Assembly (NCBI GenBank): GCA_000620185.1
Contig: KK211086.1
Coordinates: 717,331 to 781,330, forward strand
Reading direction: 5' to 3'
DNA: 64,000 nucleotides
From: Geodermatophilaceae bacterium URHB0062
Lineage (GTDB): Bacteria > Actinomycetota > Actinomycetes > Mycobacteriales > Geodermatophilaceae
This document shows, piece after piece, positions 57,555-64,000 of this stretch. The position numbers and the translations under genes are program-made. The first letter of the stretch is position 1; the number at the start of each line of letters is the position of its first letter. Below the pieces are notes generated by a model that saw only the letters and a list, made by a program, of their open reading frames with translations, did not search any database and was not told the origin of the DNA.

Positions 57555-58061
57555 ATGCAGTTCGGTCGGTACTACGAGGAGTTCGAGGTCGGGGCCGTCT
57601 ACAAGCACTGGCCCGGCAAGACCGTCACCGAGTACGACGACCACCTGTTCTGCCTGCTCACGATGAACCACCACCCGCTGCACATGGACGTGAACTACGC
57701 GGAGAAGACCACCGACTTCGGCAAGAACGTCGTCGTGGGCAACTACGTCTACTCACTGCTGCTGGGCATGAGCGTGCCCGACGTCTCGGGAAAGGCGATC
57801 GCCAACCTGGAGATCGAGTCGCTCCGGCACGTCGCCCCGACGTTCCACGGCGACACCATCTATGGCGAGACGACAGTGCTCGACAAGACGGAGTCGAGGT
57901 CCAGGGACGACCGCGGGATCGTGCACGTCGAGACGATCGGCTACAAGCAGGACGGCACGGTCGTGTGCACCTTCCGCCGCAAGGTCATGGTGCCCAAGCG
58001 CTCCTACGGCGAGAGCCGGGGTGGCGAGCAGCCGGGGCGTCCGGAGCCGACCCCGCGCTGA
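57555..58061 (+). CDS. MaoC-family dehydratase/hydratase
   Basis: 168-residue hot-dog fold protein: YYEEFEVGAVYKHWPGKTVTEYDDHLFCLLTMNHHPLHMD carries the hydratase-2-like catalytic Asp/His pair, and VVVGNYVYSLLLGMSVPDVSG plus HGDTIYGETTV follow. Probably an enoyl-CoA or mesaconyl-CoA type hydratase in acyl-CoA metabolism. Convergent with the Nudix gene. Confidence 0.85.
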   Translation: MQFGRYYEEFEVGAVYKHWPGKTVTEYDDHLFCLLTMNHHPLHMDVNYAEKTTDFGKNVVVGNYVYSLLLGMSVPDVSGKAIANLEIESLRHVAPTFHGDTIYGETTVLDKTESRSRDDRGIVHVETIGYKQDGTVVCTFRRKVMVPKRSYGESRGGEQPGRPEPTPR

Positions 58062-58082
58062 GCGGCACGGATCCGAGTTCCG

Positions 58083-58529
58083 TCAGTGGGGGAGCACGCC
58101 CCAGCCGCCCAGCGTCTCCACGAGGCGGGGGGTGCACGACAGCCGTTTCAGCGCCGCGGCATCGACGAACACCACGTCCGAGGCGTCGTCGCCGGCGACC
58201 GGCCGCTGGTCGGCCCCGTCCAGCGTGCAGGCGAGATCGGTGACCTCGTACACCACCTCGCCGGCCGGGATCCGCACGCGGCCGACGGGGGCGCCGGCGC
58301 GTACCCGCAGCCCCGTCTCCTCGAGGACCTCGCGGACGACGGCGGCCTCGGCCGACTCACCCGGCTCCACCCGGCCGCCCGGCAGAGACCACAGGCCCTC
58401 GTGCGGAGCGTGGCCCCGCCGGATCAGCAGCAGCCGGCCCTGGGCATCGTGGACCACGGCGCCGACGCACGGGACCAGCGGCAGGTCCGCGGCCACCTCC
58501 GCCGGCGCGCCGAACTCCGCCGTTCCCAT
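58083..58529 (-). CDS. Nudix hydrolase
   Basis: 148 residues with a complete Nudix box [23 protein letters not shown] (G-x5-E-x7-REUxEExGU). Start [20 protein letters not shown]. Hydrolyses a nucleoside diphosphate derivative; substrate unknown. The ATG at 58529 lies 7 bases after a minus-strand TAGCCT, so likely leaderless; a longer in-frame start at 58664 would overlap the divergent gene and is rejected. Confidence 0.88.
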   Translation of the reverse strand: MGTAEFGAPAEVAADLPLVPCVGAVVHDAQGRLLLIRRGHAPHEGLWSLPGGRVEPGESAEAAVVREVLEETGLRVRAGAPVGRVRIPAGEVVYEVTDLACTLDGADQRPVAGDDASDVVFVDAAALKRLSCTPRLVETLGGWGVLPH

Positions 58530-58542
58530 GCGCGGCAGGCTA
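58530..58542 (-). promoter_or_regulatory. leaderless promoter of Nudix gene
   Basis: Minus-strand TAGCCT (plus 58537-58542), 7 bases before the ATG at 58529. Confidence 0.55.
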
Positions 58543-58639
58543 CGCACCCGGCACCCGCCGCAGCGCCGCACCACGGCTCGCAGTCGTGCCACTGCACTCC
58601 GCTTGACGAATCCCCACCGCCCCAGCACGGTGTTGCCCG

Positions 58640-59263
58640 ATGAGCGTGTCCCCGGTATGCCCACGCTGCGGACAGCCGTTGGTCGTCCGCCCCGGGTCGA
58701 CGGCTCAGGCGTGGTGCCACCTCCACGGCGCCGTGACGCCTCTCCACCACACCGTCCTGGTCGCCCACGACGCGCTCGTCGCCGTCACTGCTGACGCCCG
58801 GGTGCCGGCCTGGGTCCCCGACCCCATGCCGGCCGGCTGGTCACTGACCGGGCTCGCGTGGGGCGGGGAGCCAGGCGCGCGGGCGATCGTCGTCGACTGC
58901 GCCGGTCCCGCGCCGCTCGGCGGGTCCGCCGAACTGGTGCTCGTCGCCGAGGAACCCGGCACCGGGGTGGGCTGCGGCTATGCGGGGCTCCCGGGTCTCG
59001 ACCCCGGTGACGTCATCACCGGCTCGTCGTCGGTCGACGTGAAGGCGGCCGGCCAGCACGCCCCGCTGTGGGCCGTGCCGACCACCGACGACCGCGCCGC
59101 GTTCGTCGGTGAGGCCTACGGCGTGTGGCTCTGGCTGGTCATGTGGCCCATGAACGCCGCCTGGCTGCTCGCCGAGCAGTTGGAGCTGCTCGACCTGCGC
59201 GAGCGAATCTATCCGGACCTGCCCCTCGGGCCGCCGAGCGAGCACCTCCTCCCCGGCACCTGA
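58640..59263 (+). CDS. DUF6758 family protein
   Basis: 207 residues. N-terminal zinc-ribbon-like CPRCGQPL and WCHLHG, then a folded region ([54 protein letters not shown]) and a hydrophobic C-terminal stretch [19 protein letters not shown] that may touch the membrane. Matches an uncharacterised actinobacterial family; function unknown. A TTGACG -35-like box with a 17-base spacer to CACGGT precedes it, so probably leaderless. Confidence 0.75.
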   Translation: MSVSPVCPRCGQPLVVRPGSTAQAWCHLHGAVTPLHHTVLVAHDALVAVTADARVPAWVPDPMPAGWSLTGLAWGGEPGARAIVVDCAGPAPLGGSAELVLVAEEPGTGVGCGYAGLPGLDPGDVITGSSSVDVKAAGQHAPLWAVPTTDDRAAFVGEAYGVWLWLVMWPMNAAWLLAEQLELLDLRERIYPDLPLGPPSEHLLPGT

Positions 59264-59323
59264 TCCGGAACTGGAGGGGCTTCCTGGGGGTCGGCGCGTC
59301 GTGGCGTGGGACGCTCGGGACCT

Positions 59324-59339
59324 GTGTTACGCATGGGAC
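59324..59339. promoter_or_regulatory. shared 16-base element
   Basis: GTGTTACGCATGGGAC; differs by one base from GTGTGACGCATGGGAC at 22827-22842. A shorter match GTGTGACGCA occurs at 5675-5684. Confidence 0.4.
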
Positions 59340-59430
59340 GAACACGTCCGCCGCACTCGTGCGGACGCCGTCCCCGCCGGTCCGGAACGTCACGGGCTGC
59401 GCACCGTGCACGTCTTCCCTGGAGGGGGCG

Positions 59431-59589
59431 GTGAACCTGAAGAAGGTCATCACCTGGCTGGTCGTCGCCTTCATCGTCTTCTACATCGTCCAGGCGCCGG
59501 AGTCCGCCGCCCAGGTCGTCAAGAACGCCGGCCAAGCGCTCGGCAACGCGGCGTCCTCGTTCGCCGACTTCGTCGGATCGCTGGTCTAG
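59431..59589 (+). CDS. small membrane protein
   Basis: 52 residues: one N-terminal membrane helix (VITWLVVAFIVFYIVQ) followed by an amphipathic Ala/Val-rich tail (SAAQVVKNAGQALGNAASSFADFVGSLV). GTG start with GGAGGGGG upstream. It directly precedes the PH-domain gene (7 bases) and is probably cotranscribed. Short proteins of this build are common in actinobacteria; function unknown. Confidence 0.65.
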   Translation: MNLKKVITWLVVAFIVFYIVQAPESAAQVVKNAGQALGNAASSFADFVGSLV

Positions 59590-59596
59590 AGCCGGC

Positions 59597-60244
59597 GTGA
59601 CCGAAGCAGGGCCTCTCCACCCCCGCGCGAACAAGGACGTCCAGAAGTACCTGCTGCCCGACGAGCGGGCGGTGGTCGCGACCCGGCGGCACTGGGCCGT
59701 GCTCCTCGAGCCGACGGCGAAGTTCCTGCCGGTCTTCCTGATCGGCGGGTGGCTGCTGGTCCTCGATCCGGACAACAAGGTCACCAGTTCCGCCGGTCTG
59801 CTGGTGCTCGTGGGGTCGCTGGTCTACTTCGGCCTGCGCGTGGGCGAGTGGTGGATGCGCACCTTCATTGTGAGCACCCGCCGCGTGCTGCTCACCTCGG
59901 GCGTCATCGTCCGGACCGTCACCCTCCTGCCGCTGCGCCGGATCACCGACCTGACCTGGAAGGAGACGTTCCTGGGACAGCTGCTCGGCTACGGCACCTT
60001 CCGCTTCGAGTCGGCCGGTCAGCAGCAGGCACTCTCGGAGATCACGTTCCTGCCGGGCGCCGACGTCCTCTACCGCCGGGTCAGCCGGCTCCTGTTCAGC
60101 AGCGACTGGGGCGGGGCAGCCGCCGGCGGCGACGACGAGGGCAACCCCGAGCCCGCCCAGCCGCCTCCGTCGACACCATCGCCACCGGACGACGGCCGGC
60201 GCGACACCCAACCGATCCCCGGCCGTCCTCCCGACGGGGAGTGA
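59597..60244 (+). CDS. bacterial PH-domain (YdbS/YdbT-like) membrane protein
   Basis: 215 residues: two membrane helices (about 35-75: FLPVFLIGGWLLVL, LLVLVGSLVYFGLRVG) and a bPH2-type domain (WWMRTFIVSTRRVLLTSGVIVRTVTLLPLRRITDLTWKETFLGQLLGYGTFRFESAG). The C-terminal 50 residues are Pro/Asp-rich and disordered. Function of the family is not established. Confidence 0.83.
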   Translation: MTEAGPLHPRANKDVQKYLLPDERAVVATRRHWAVLLEPTAKFLPVFLIGGWLLVLDPDNKVTSSAGLLVLVGSLVYFGLRVGEWWMRTFIVSTRRVLLTSGVIVRTVTLLPLRRITDLTWKETFLGQLLGYGTFRFESAGQQQALSEITFLPGADVLYRRVSRLLFSSDWGGAAAGGDDEGNPEPAQPPPSTPSPPDDGRRDTQPIPGRPPDGE

Positions 60245-60300
60245 CTCCCGCGCAGGCCCCGGCAGGTGCGGCGGAGCGCCGTGCGGCAGGCTGAGCGGCG

Positions 60301-61158
60301 ATGCGGATCGACCTGCACACCCATTCATCGGTGTCCGACGGCACCGAGAGCCCGGCCGAACTGCTGGCCACGGCGCACGCCGCGGGCCTCGATGTCGTCG
60401 GCCTGACCGACCACGACACGACCGCCGGCTGGTCGCTCGCCGAGGCGGCCCGTCCGCCGGGCCTGACCGTCGTCCCCGGCATGGAGCTGTCCTGCCGGTG
60501 GTTCCCCGCCGATCGGCCGCCGATCAGCGTGCACCTGCTGGCCTACCTCTTCGATCCCGGCCATCCCGGGTTCGCCGGGGAGCGGGGACGGTTGCGAGCG
60601 GAGCGGCTGCAGCGCGGCGAGCGGATCGTCGCCGCGCTGGCCGCCGACGGCTACCCGGTGGTCTGGGACCGGATCGTGAAGCGGTCGGGCGGCGGCGTGG
60701 TCGGTCGACCCCACGTCGCGCGGGCGCTCGTGGAGGCCGGCGTCGTCGAGTCCGTCGATGCCGCCTTCGCCACGCTGCTGCACCACGGCAGCCCCTACTA
60801 CGTGGCCAAGGCCGACACCGACGTCCGCGAGGGGATCGCGCTGGTCCGTGCGGCCGGCGGCGTTCCGGTGTTCGCGCACGGGCTCGCCACCAAGCGGGGG
60901 AGGGTCGTGGGGGACGACGCGATCGCGGCCATGGCCGAAGCGGGTCTGCTGGGCCTGGAGGTGGATCATCCCGACCACGCACCGCACGAGCGCGCCCACC
61001 TGCGGGGCCTCGCGGACGACCTCGGGCTGATCGTGACCGGCTCCAGCGACTACCACGGCTCCAACAAGCAGACGCCGATCGGCGCCTGCACCACCGCGCC
61101 CGACCAGTTCGAAGCCCTGCTGGCCGCCGGCACCGGAAGCGCGCCCTACCGGGACTGA
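60301..61158 (+). CDS. PHP-domain phosphoesterase (RNase AM/YciV-like)
   Basis: 285 residues: DLHTHSSVSDGTESPAEL, GLTDHDT, PGMELSC and GSSDYHG provide the usual PHP metal ligands. Homologous to YciV/TrpH, which acts on 3',5'-bisphosphate nucleotides and as a 5'-3' exoribonuclease in E. coli. The gene order PHP - RecB-type nuclease supports a nucleic-acid role (inference). Confidence 0.85.
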   Translation: MRIDLHTHSSVSDGTESPAELLATAHAAGLDVVGLTDHDTTAGWSLAEAARPPGLTVVPGMELSCRWFPADRPPISVHLLAYLFDPGHPGFAGERGRLRAERLQRGERIVAALAADGYPVVWDRIVKRSGGGVVGRPHVARALVEAGVVESVDAAFATLLHHGSPYYVAKADTDVREGIALVRAAGGVPVFAHGLATKRGRVVGDDAIAAMAEAGLLGLEVDHPDHAPHERAHLRGLADDLGLIVTGSSDYHGSNKQTPIGACTTAPDQFEALLAAGTGSAPYRD

Positions 61159-61182
61159 CCCGGAATCGTCGGTACCGCCGGT

Positions 61183-61194
61183 TAGCGTGGCTGC
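61183..61194 (+). promoter_or_regulatory. leaderless promoter of RecB-type nuclease gene
   Basis: TAGCGT at 61183-61188, 6 bases before the GTG at 61195. Confidence 0.6.
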
Positions 61195-62055
61195 GTGCGG
61201 AACATCTCGGACGGCGCGCAGACGGTCCTCCCGGGCATGCCCCGGCGACTGCTGCGTGCCTCGCCGAAGTCGCTGGCCGACTTCTCCGACTGCCCGCGCC
61301 GCTACCGGTACGCCAACATCGACCGCCCGACGCCGGCCCGCGGCCCCCGTTACGCGCACCACACGGTCGGGACGGCGCTGCACCAGGTGCTCGCTTCGTG
61401 GTGGGACCTGCCGGTCGAGAAGCGCACTCCCGGTGCCGCCCGTCAGCTGCTCTACTCGGCCTGGACGCCGACCGGCTTCCGCGACGCCGAGCAGTCCGAC
61501 CGCTGGCGGGCTCGTGCGGCGGGCTGGCTGACCGACTACGTCACCGGGCTGGATCCGACCGAGGAGCCCCGCGCCCGCGAGCGGACGGTCAGCACCATGA
61601 CCGAGCGCATGACCCTGTCGGGCCGGGTCGACCGCATCGACGAGCGCGGCGACGAACTCGTCGTCGTCGACTACAAGACGGGCCGCGTGCCCAGCACCGA
61701 CGACGAGGCGCGCGGCTCGCAGGCGCTGGCGCTCTACGTGCTGGCCGTCCGCCGCACGCTGCGCCGCCCCTGCAACCGGGTCGAGCTGCACCACCTGCCC
61801 ACCGGCACGGTCGCCTCGTTCGAGCACACCGAGAAGTCCCTGGCCAACCACGTGCGCCGCGCCGAGGACGTCGCCGTCGACATCGGCGCCGCCACCCAGG
61901 CGATGGACGCCGGACAGGACCCGGACGAGGCGTTCCCGGCCGTCCCCGGGCGCCAGTGCAGCTGGTGCGACTTCCGGCCCAGCTGCCCGACCGGGCAGGC
62001 GGCCGCCCCGGCGCGGGAGACGTGGAGCTTCCTCCCCGAGGACGACGAAGCCTGA
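61195..62055 (+). CDS. RecB-family (PD-(D/E)XK) exonuclease with Fe-S cysteines
   Basis: 286 residues: KSLADFSDCPRRYRY, GTALHQVL, LSGRVDRIDERGDELVVVDYKTGR (motif II Asp and motif III D-x-K) and a C-terminal CSWCDFRPSC. Cys at about 33, 255, 258 and 264 give the four ligands of the 4Fe-4S cluster seen in AddB and Cas4-like nucleases. No CRISPR array or cas genes are present, so it is the common stand-alone actinobacterial type, probably in DNA repair. Confidence 0.88.
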   Translation: MRNISDGAQTVLPGMPRRLLRASPKSLADFSDCPRRYRYANIDRPTPARGPRYAHHTVGTALHQVLASWWDLPVEKRTPGAARQLLYSAWTPTGFRDAEQSDRWRARAAGWLTDYVTGLDPTEEPRARERTVSTMTERMTLSGRVDRIDERGDELVVVDYKTGRVPSTDDEARGSQALALYVLAVRRTLRRPCNRVELHHLPTGTVASFEHTEKSLANHVRRAEDVAVDIGAATQAMDAGQDPDEAFPAVPGRQCSWCDFRPSCPTGQAAAPARETWSFLPEDDEA

Positions 62056-62090
62056 GAGAGGCGGGCCCGTGACAAGCCCCGCCGCGGAAT

Positions 62091-62966
62091 TCAGGCGGCC
62101 GGGGCCTCGGCCACGCGCGCGTACCCGGCCCGCGCGATCGGCGACCATCGCGCCCGCTCCGGCACCGCCACCAGCGCCGTCCGCAGGGCCTTGAGCGCAG
62201 CCGTCGCCGCGGCATCGGTGAGCCCCAGGCCCGGCATCGAGTACACCCGCCGCGCCCACACCGGCAGGGTCGCGAAGCCCAGGGTCGCGAGCGTCACCCA
62301 CGCGGGTCGGGCCGGCGTCAGCACCTGCACCCAGCCCTTCATCGGCGGCAGGAACAGGTTGCGAACGCCGTCCAGTGCGGCCGGTGTGGCGGCCAGTGAG
62401 GGGCGGATGTCCTCGAGATAGGCGTCCAGCTCCGCCACCGTCCGCGGCACCGTCGACAGCGGCACCCCGATCAGTTGTGCGGCGGCCACCTGCTCGGCCA
62501 CGTACCGGTCGGCGTCCTCGTCGGTCAGCGGCACGCCCGCCCGCTGCGCCGTCGTCAGCAGGGAGTCGACCGCCGTGGCGTACACCCAGAGCAGCAGGTC
62601 CGGGTCGTCGACCCGGTAGGCACGCCCCGTGGTGGCCTCGACCCCGGACAGCTTCCGGTGGTAGCCGCGGACCCGCGCGGCCATCCGGCGGGCCTCGGTG
62701 CGGGAGCCGAAGGTGATGGTCTCCATGTACTGGCCGGTGCGGCTCATCCGCAGCCACCAGTCCTCCTTGAAGCCCACGGAGTTGCGCGCCACGCCGTCCA
62801 TCGCGACCGGGTGCAGCGCCTGCAGCATCAATGCCCGCAGGCCGCCTACGTGGTACGAGGGATCGCCGTGGATCCGCCAGGTCACGCTGTCGGGACCGAA
62901 GAAGCCCAGCCGGTCCTCCTCGGCGGTCCAGTCGTCCGGCGAGGGCAGCGGCGCCAGCCGGCTCAT
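62091..62966 (-). CDS. oxygenase MpaB-like (DUF2236) protein
   Basis: 291 residues: FFGPDSVTWRIHGDPSYHVGGLRALMLQALHPVAMDGV, GQYMETITFGSRTEA and LLLWVYATAVDSLL are typical of the MpaB/DUF2236 family, whose fungal member is a heme-dependent oxygenase in mycophenolic acid synthesis. Substrate here unknown. Overlaps the hydrolase gene by 4 bases and follows it in one operon. Confidence 0.85.
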   Translation of the reverse strand: MSRLAPLPSPDDWTAEEDRLGFFGPDSVTWRIHGDPSYHVGGLRALMLQALHPVAMDGVARNSVGFKEDWWLRMSRTGQYMETITFGSRTEARRMAARVRGYHRKLSGVEATTGRAYRVDDPDLLLWVYATAVDSLLTTAQRAGVPLTDEDADRYVAEQVAAAQLIGVPLSTVPRTVAELDAYLEDIRPSLAATPAALDGVRNLFLPPMKGWVQVLTPARPAWVTLATLGFATLPVWARRVYSMPGLGLTDAAATAALKALRTALVAVPERARWSPIARAGYARVAEAPAA

Positions 62967-63880
62967 GACCGCGCCGAGGCGCCGGCCCAGAAGTCGAGCA
63001 GCACCTCCACCGTCCGGACGGGGTTCTCCACGGCGGGGGAGTGGATCGAGTTGAGGATGACCTCGTGGCGGGCGCCGAGCCGCACCGCCATGTCCTCTTG
63101 CACGTGTGGCAGCCAGGCGTCGTCGGCCTCGCCGTGCGCCACCAAGAACGGCAGCCCGGTCGCGGCCAGCTCGGCCACCCGGTCGGGCTCGCCCACCATC
63201 GCGTCCGCCATGCCCCGCAGCCCCGCGGCGGAGTTTCGCAGGAACCGCCGCGTGTAGAACTGCCGGGTCGGCTCCGGCACCGCCTGGGCCTTCGGGTCGG
63301 TCATGGCCAGCTGCTCCAGGGTCTGGTGCACCAGTTCCACGCCGCCGGCATCGAGCAGCGGGCCGAGGTGGTCGAGCAGGTCGGCGCGGCGGCCGGTCAG
63401 CTTCGAGGGGCCCGAGCCGAGCAGCGTGAACGAGGTGAACAGCGAGGGCTCGGCCAGCACCGCGGCGCGCGTGACGAGGCCGCCGAAGCTGTGCCCGAGC
63501 AGGTGCAGCGGTTCACCGGACTCCTCGCGGAGCACCCGCGCCACGGCCACGACGTCCAGACCCAGCTCCTCGACGGAGTACACGGCCGGGTCGTCGGGAC
63601 CGGGCGACTCGTACTGCCCCCGCTGGTCGAGCGCGACGACCCGGTATCCGGCCTCGGCCAGCGGCGCGAGGATCGGCGCGAAGTCCTCCTTGCTGCCGGT
63701 GTACCCGGCGACCAGCAGGACGGTGCCGCGCACGGCCTCCCCGCCGGTGTCGAGTGCGGCGAGCGGTCCGGCGCGCCCCGCGAAGATGCGCGGGGCGGCG
63801 TCGTGGTCGGCCAGCTGCCGCAGGTCGTCGGGTGCGATGGCGAGAGGCACGGTGTAGTCGGGACCGCCGGGCAGGACCAT
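62963..63880 (-). CDS. alpha/beta hydrolase
   Basis: 305 residues: VAGYTGSKEDFAPILAPLAEAGYRVVALDQRGQ, nucleophile elbow LGHSFGG with catalytic Ser, and a C-terminal SIHSPAVENP supplying the His. The acid is probably Asp in GEADDAWLP. Esterase or epoxide-hydrolase type; substrate unknown. Possibly coexpressed with the MpaB-like gene. Confidence 0.87.
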   Translation of the reverse strand: MVLPGGPDYTVPLAIAPDDLRQLADHDAAPRIFAGRAGPLAALDTGGEAVRGTVLLVAGYTGSKEDFAPILAPLAEAGYRVVALDQRGQYESPGPDDPAVYSVEELGLDVVAVARVLREESGEPLHLLGHSFGGLVTRAAVLAEPSLFTSFTLLGSGPSKLTGRRADLLDHLGPLLDAGGVELVHQTLEQLAMTDPKAQAVPEPTRQFYTRRFLRNSAAGLRGMADAMVGEPDRVAELAATGLPFLVAHGEADDAWLPHVQEDMAVRLGARHEVILNSIHSPAVENPVRTVEVLLDFWAGASARS

Positions 63881-63925
63881 GGTCCCAGTGAACCTCGATC
63901 CGGGCGGACGCGCCGCCGGACCCCG

Positions 63926-64000
63926 TCAGCGGTAGGCCAGCACCCGGTCGGCCAGCCGGTAGACCACCACGGGGCCCGCTCCGGACGCCGTTCCGCCCGC
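63926..64000 (-). CDS. C-terminal end of an unidentified gene
   Basis: Only the last 24 codons are visible (ending PVVVYRLADRVLAYR and TGA); the rest lies beyond the right edge. Composition fits coding sequence. Function cannot be judged. Confidence 0.4.
   Translation of the reverse strand, partial: AGGTASGAGPVVVYRLADRVLAYR

Noticed and set aside
61195-62055. Cas4 of a CRISPR system
   Set aside because: The four Cys and nuclease motifs resemble Cas4, but there are no repeats, spacers or other cas genes; stand-alone RecB-type nucleases of this kind are common in actinobacteria.

Overview
The window is a contiguous, gene-dense stretch of a high-GC actinobacterial chromosome. It has GTG-rich starts, 4-base ATGA/GTGA gene overlaps and TANNNT -10 boxes right next to start codons. 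WhiB, MtrAB-LpqB, two coenzyme F420 biosynthesis genes and the rml/man sugar-nucleotide genes all point to Actinomycetota. My best guess, an inference from gene content and protein style, is a Geodermatophilaceae-like organism (Blastococcus/Geodermatophilus/Modestobacter). From about 13 kb to 52 kb the gene order recalls the Mycobacterium tuberculosis Rv323x-Rv326x region: wbbL/rml, fbiB-fbiA, whiB2, DUF3499, manB, SIS protein, manA, ahcY, mtrA-mtrB-lpqB, comF, hpf, secA, Rv3235-like, Tgs-like acyltransferase.

Layout. 1-17 kb: surface polysaccharide cluster with six GT4 and two GT2 glycosyltransferases, two FkbM and one other methyltransferase, two tandem GDP-mannose 4,6-dehydratases, a flippase-like membrane protein and manC, ending with an SDR and a DNA glycosylase. 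17-21 kb: complete dTDP-L-rhamnose set (rmlA, rmlB, rmlD, rmlC). 21-26 kb: F420 genes, whiB2 and companions. 26-34 kb: mannose metabolism (manB, SIS isomerase-like, manA) with Trm112-like, DUF808, CDF transporter and glpD. 34-46 kb: ahcY with a structured leader, mtrAB-lpqB, a ComF-like gene, hpf, a GNAT, an F420-type PPOX protein and secA. 46-53 kb: less well understood genes: Rv3235-like, LysM protein, small HTH regulator, SAF (CpaB-like) protein plus MinD/CpaE-like ATPase, WS/DGAT-like acyltransferase, DUF6912. 53-57.4 kb: a divergent type VII-secretion-like pair (FHA-FtsK/EssC-like ATPase and a WXG100 protein). 57.5-64 kb: housekeeping genes (MaoC, Nudix, PH-domain, PHP, RecB-type nuclease, MpaB-like, hydrolase).

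How genes connect. ManA, ManB and ManC convert fructose-6-P to GDP-mannose, which the Gmd pair can turn into a GDP-4-keto-6-deoxy sugar; RmlABCD make dTDP-rhamnose; the glycosyltransferases use these donors. FbiA/FbiB make F420, which the PPOX protein may use. MtrAB-LpqB couples cell-envelope state to transcription. The EssC/WXG100 pair resembles a reduced type VII secretion module.

No tRNA, rRNA, CRISPR array, insertion sequence or prophage was seen, and no gene-free gap exceeds about 230 bases. The most interesting non-coding signals are at least fourteen probable leaderless promoters, a structured ahcY leader, four tandem 10-bp repeats next to a BldC/excisionase-like regulator, and several operator-like palindromes.
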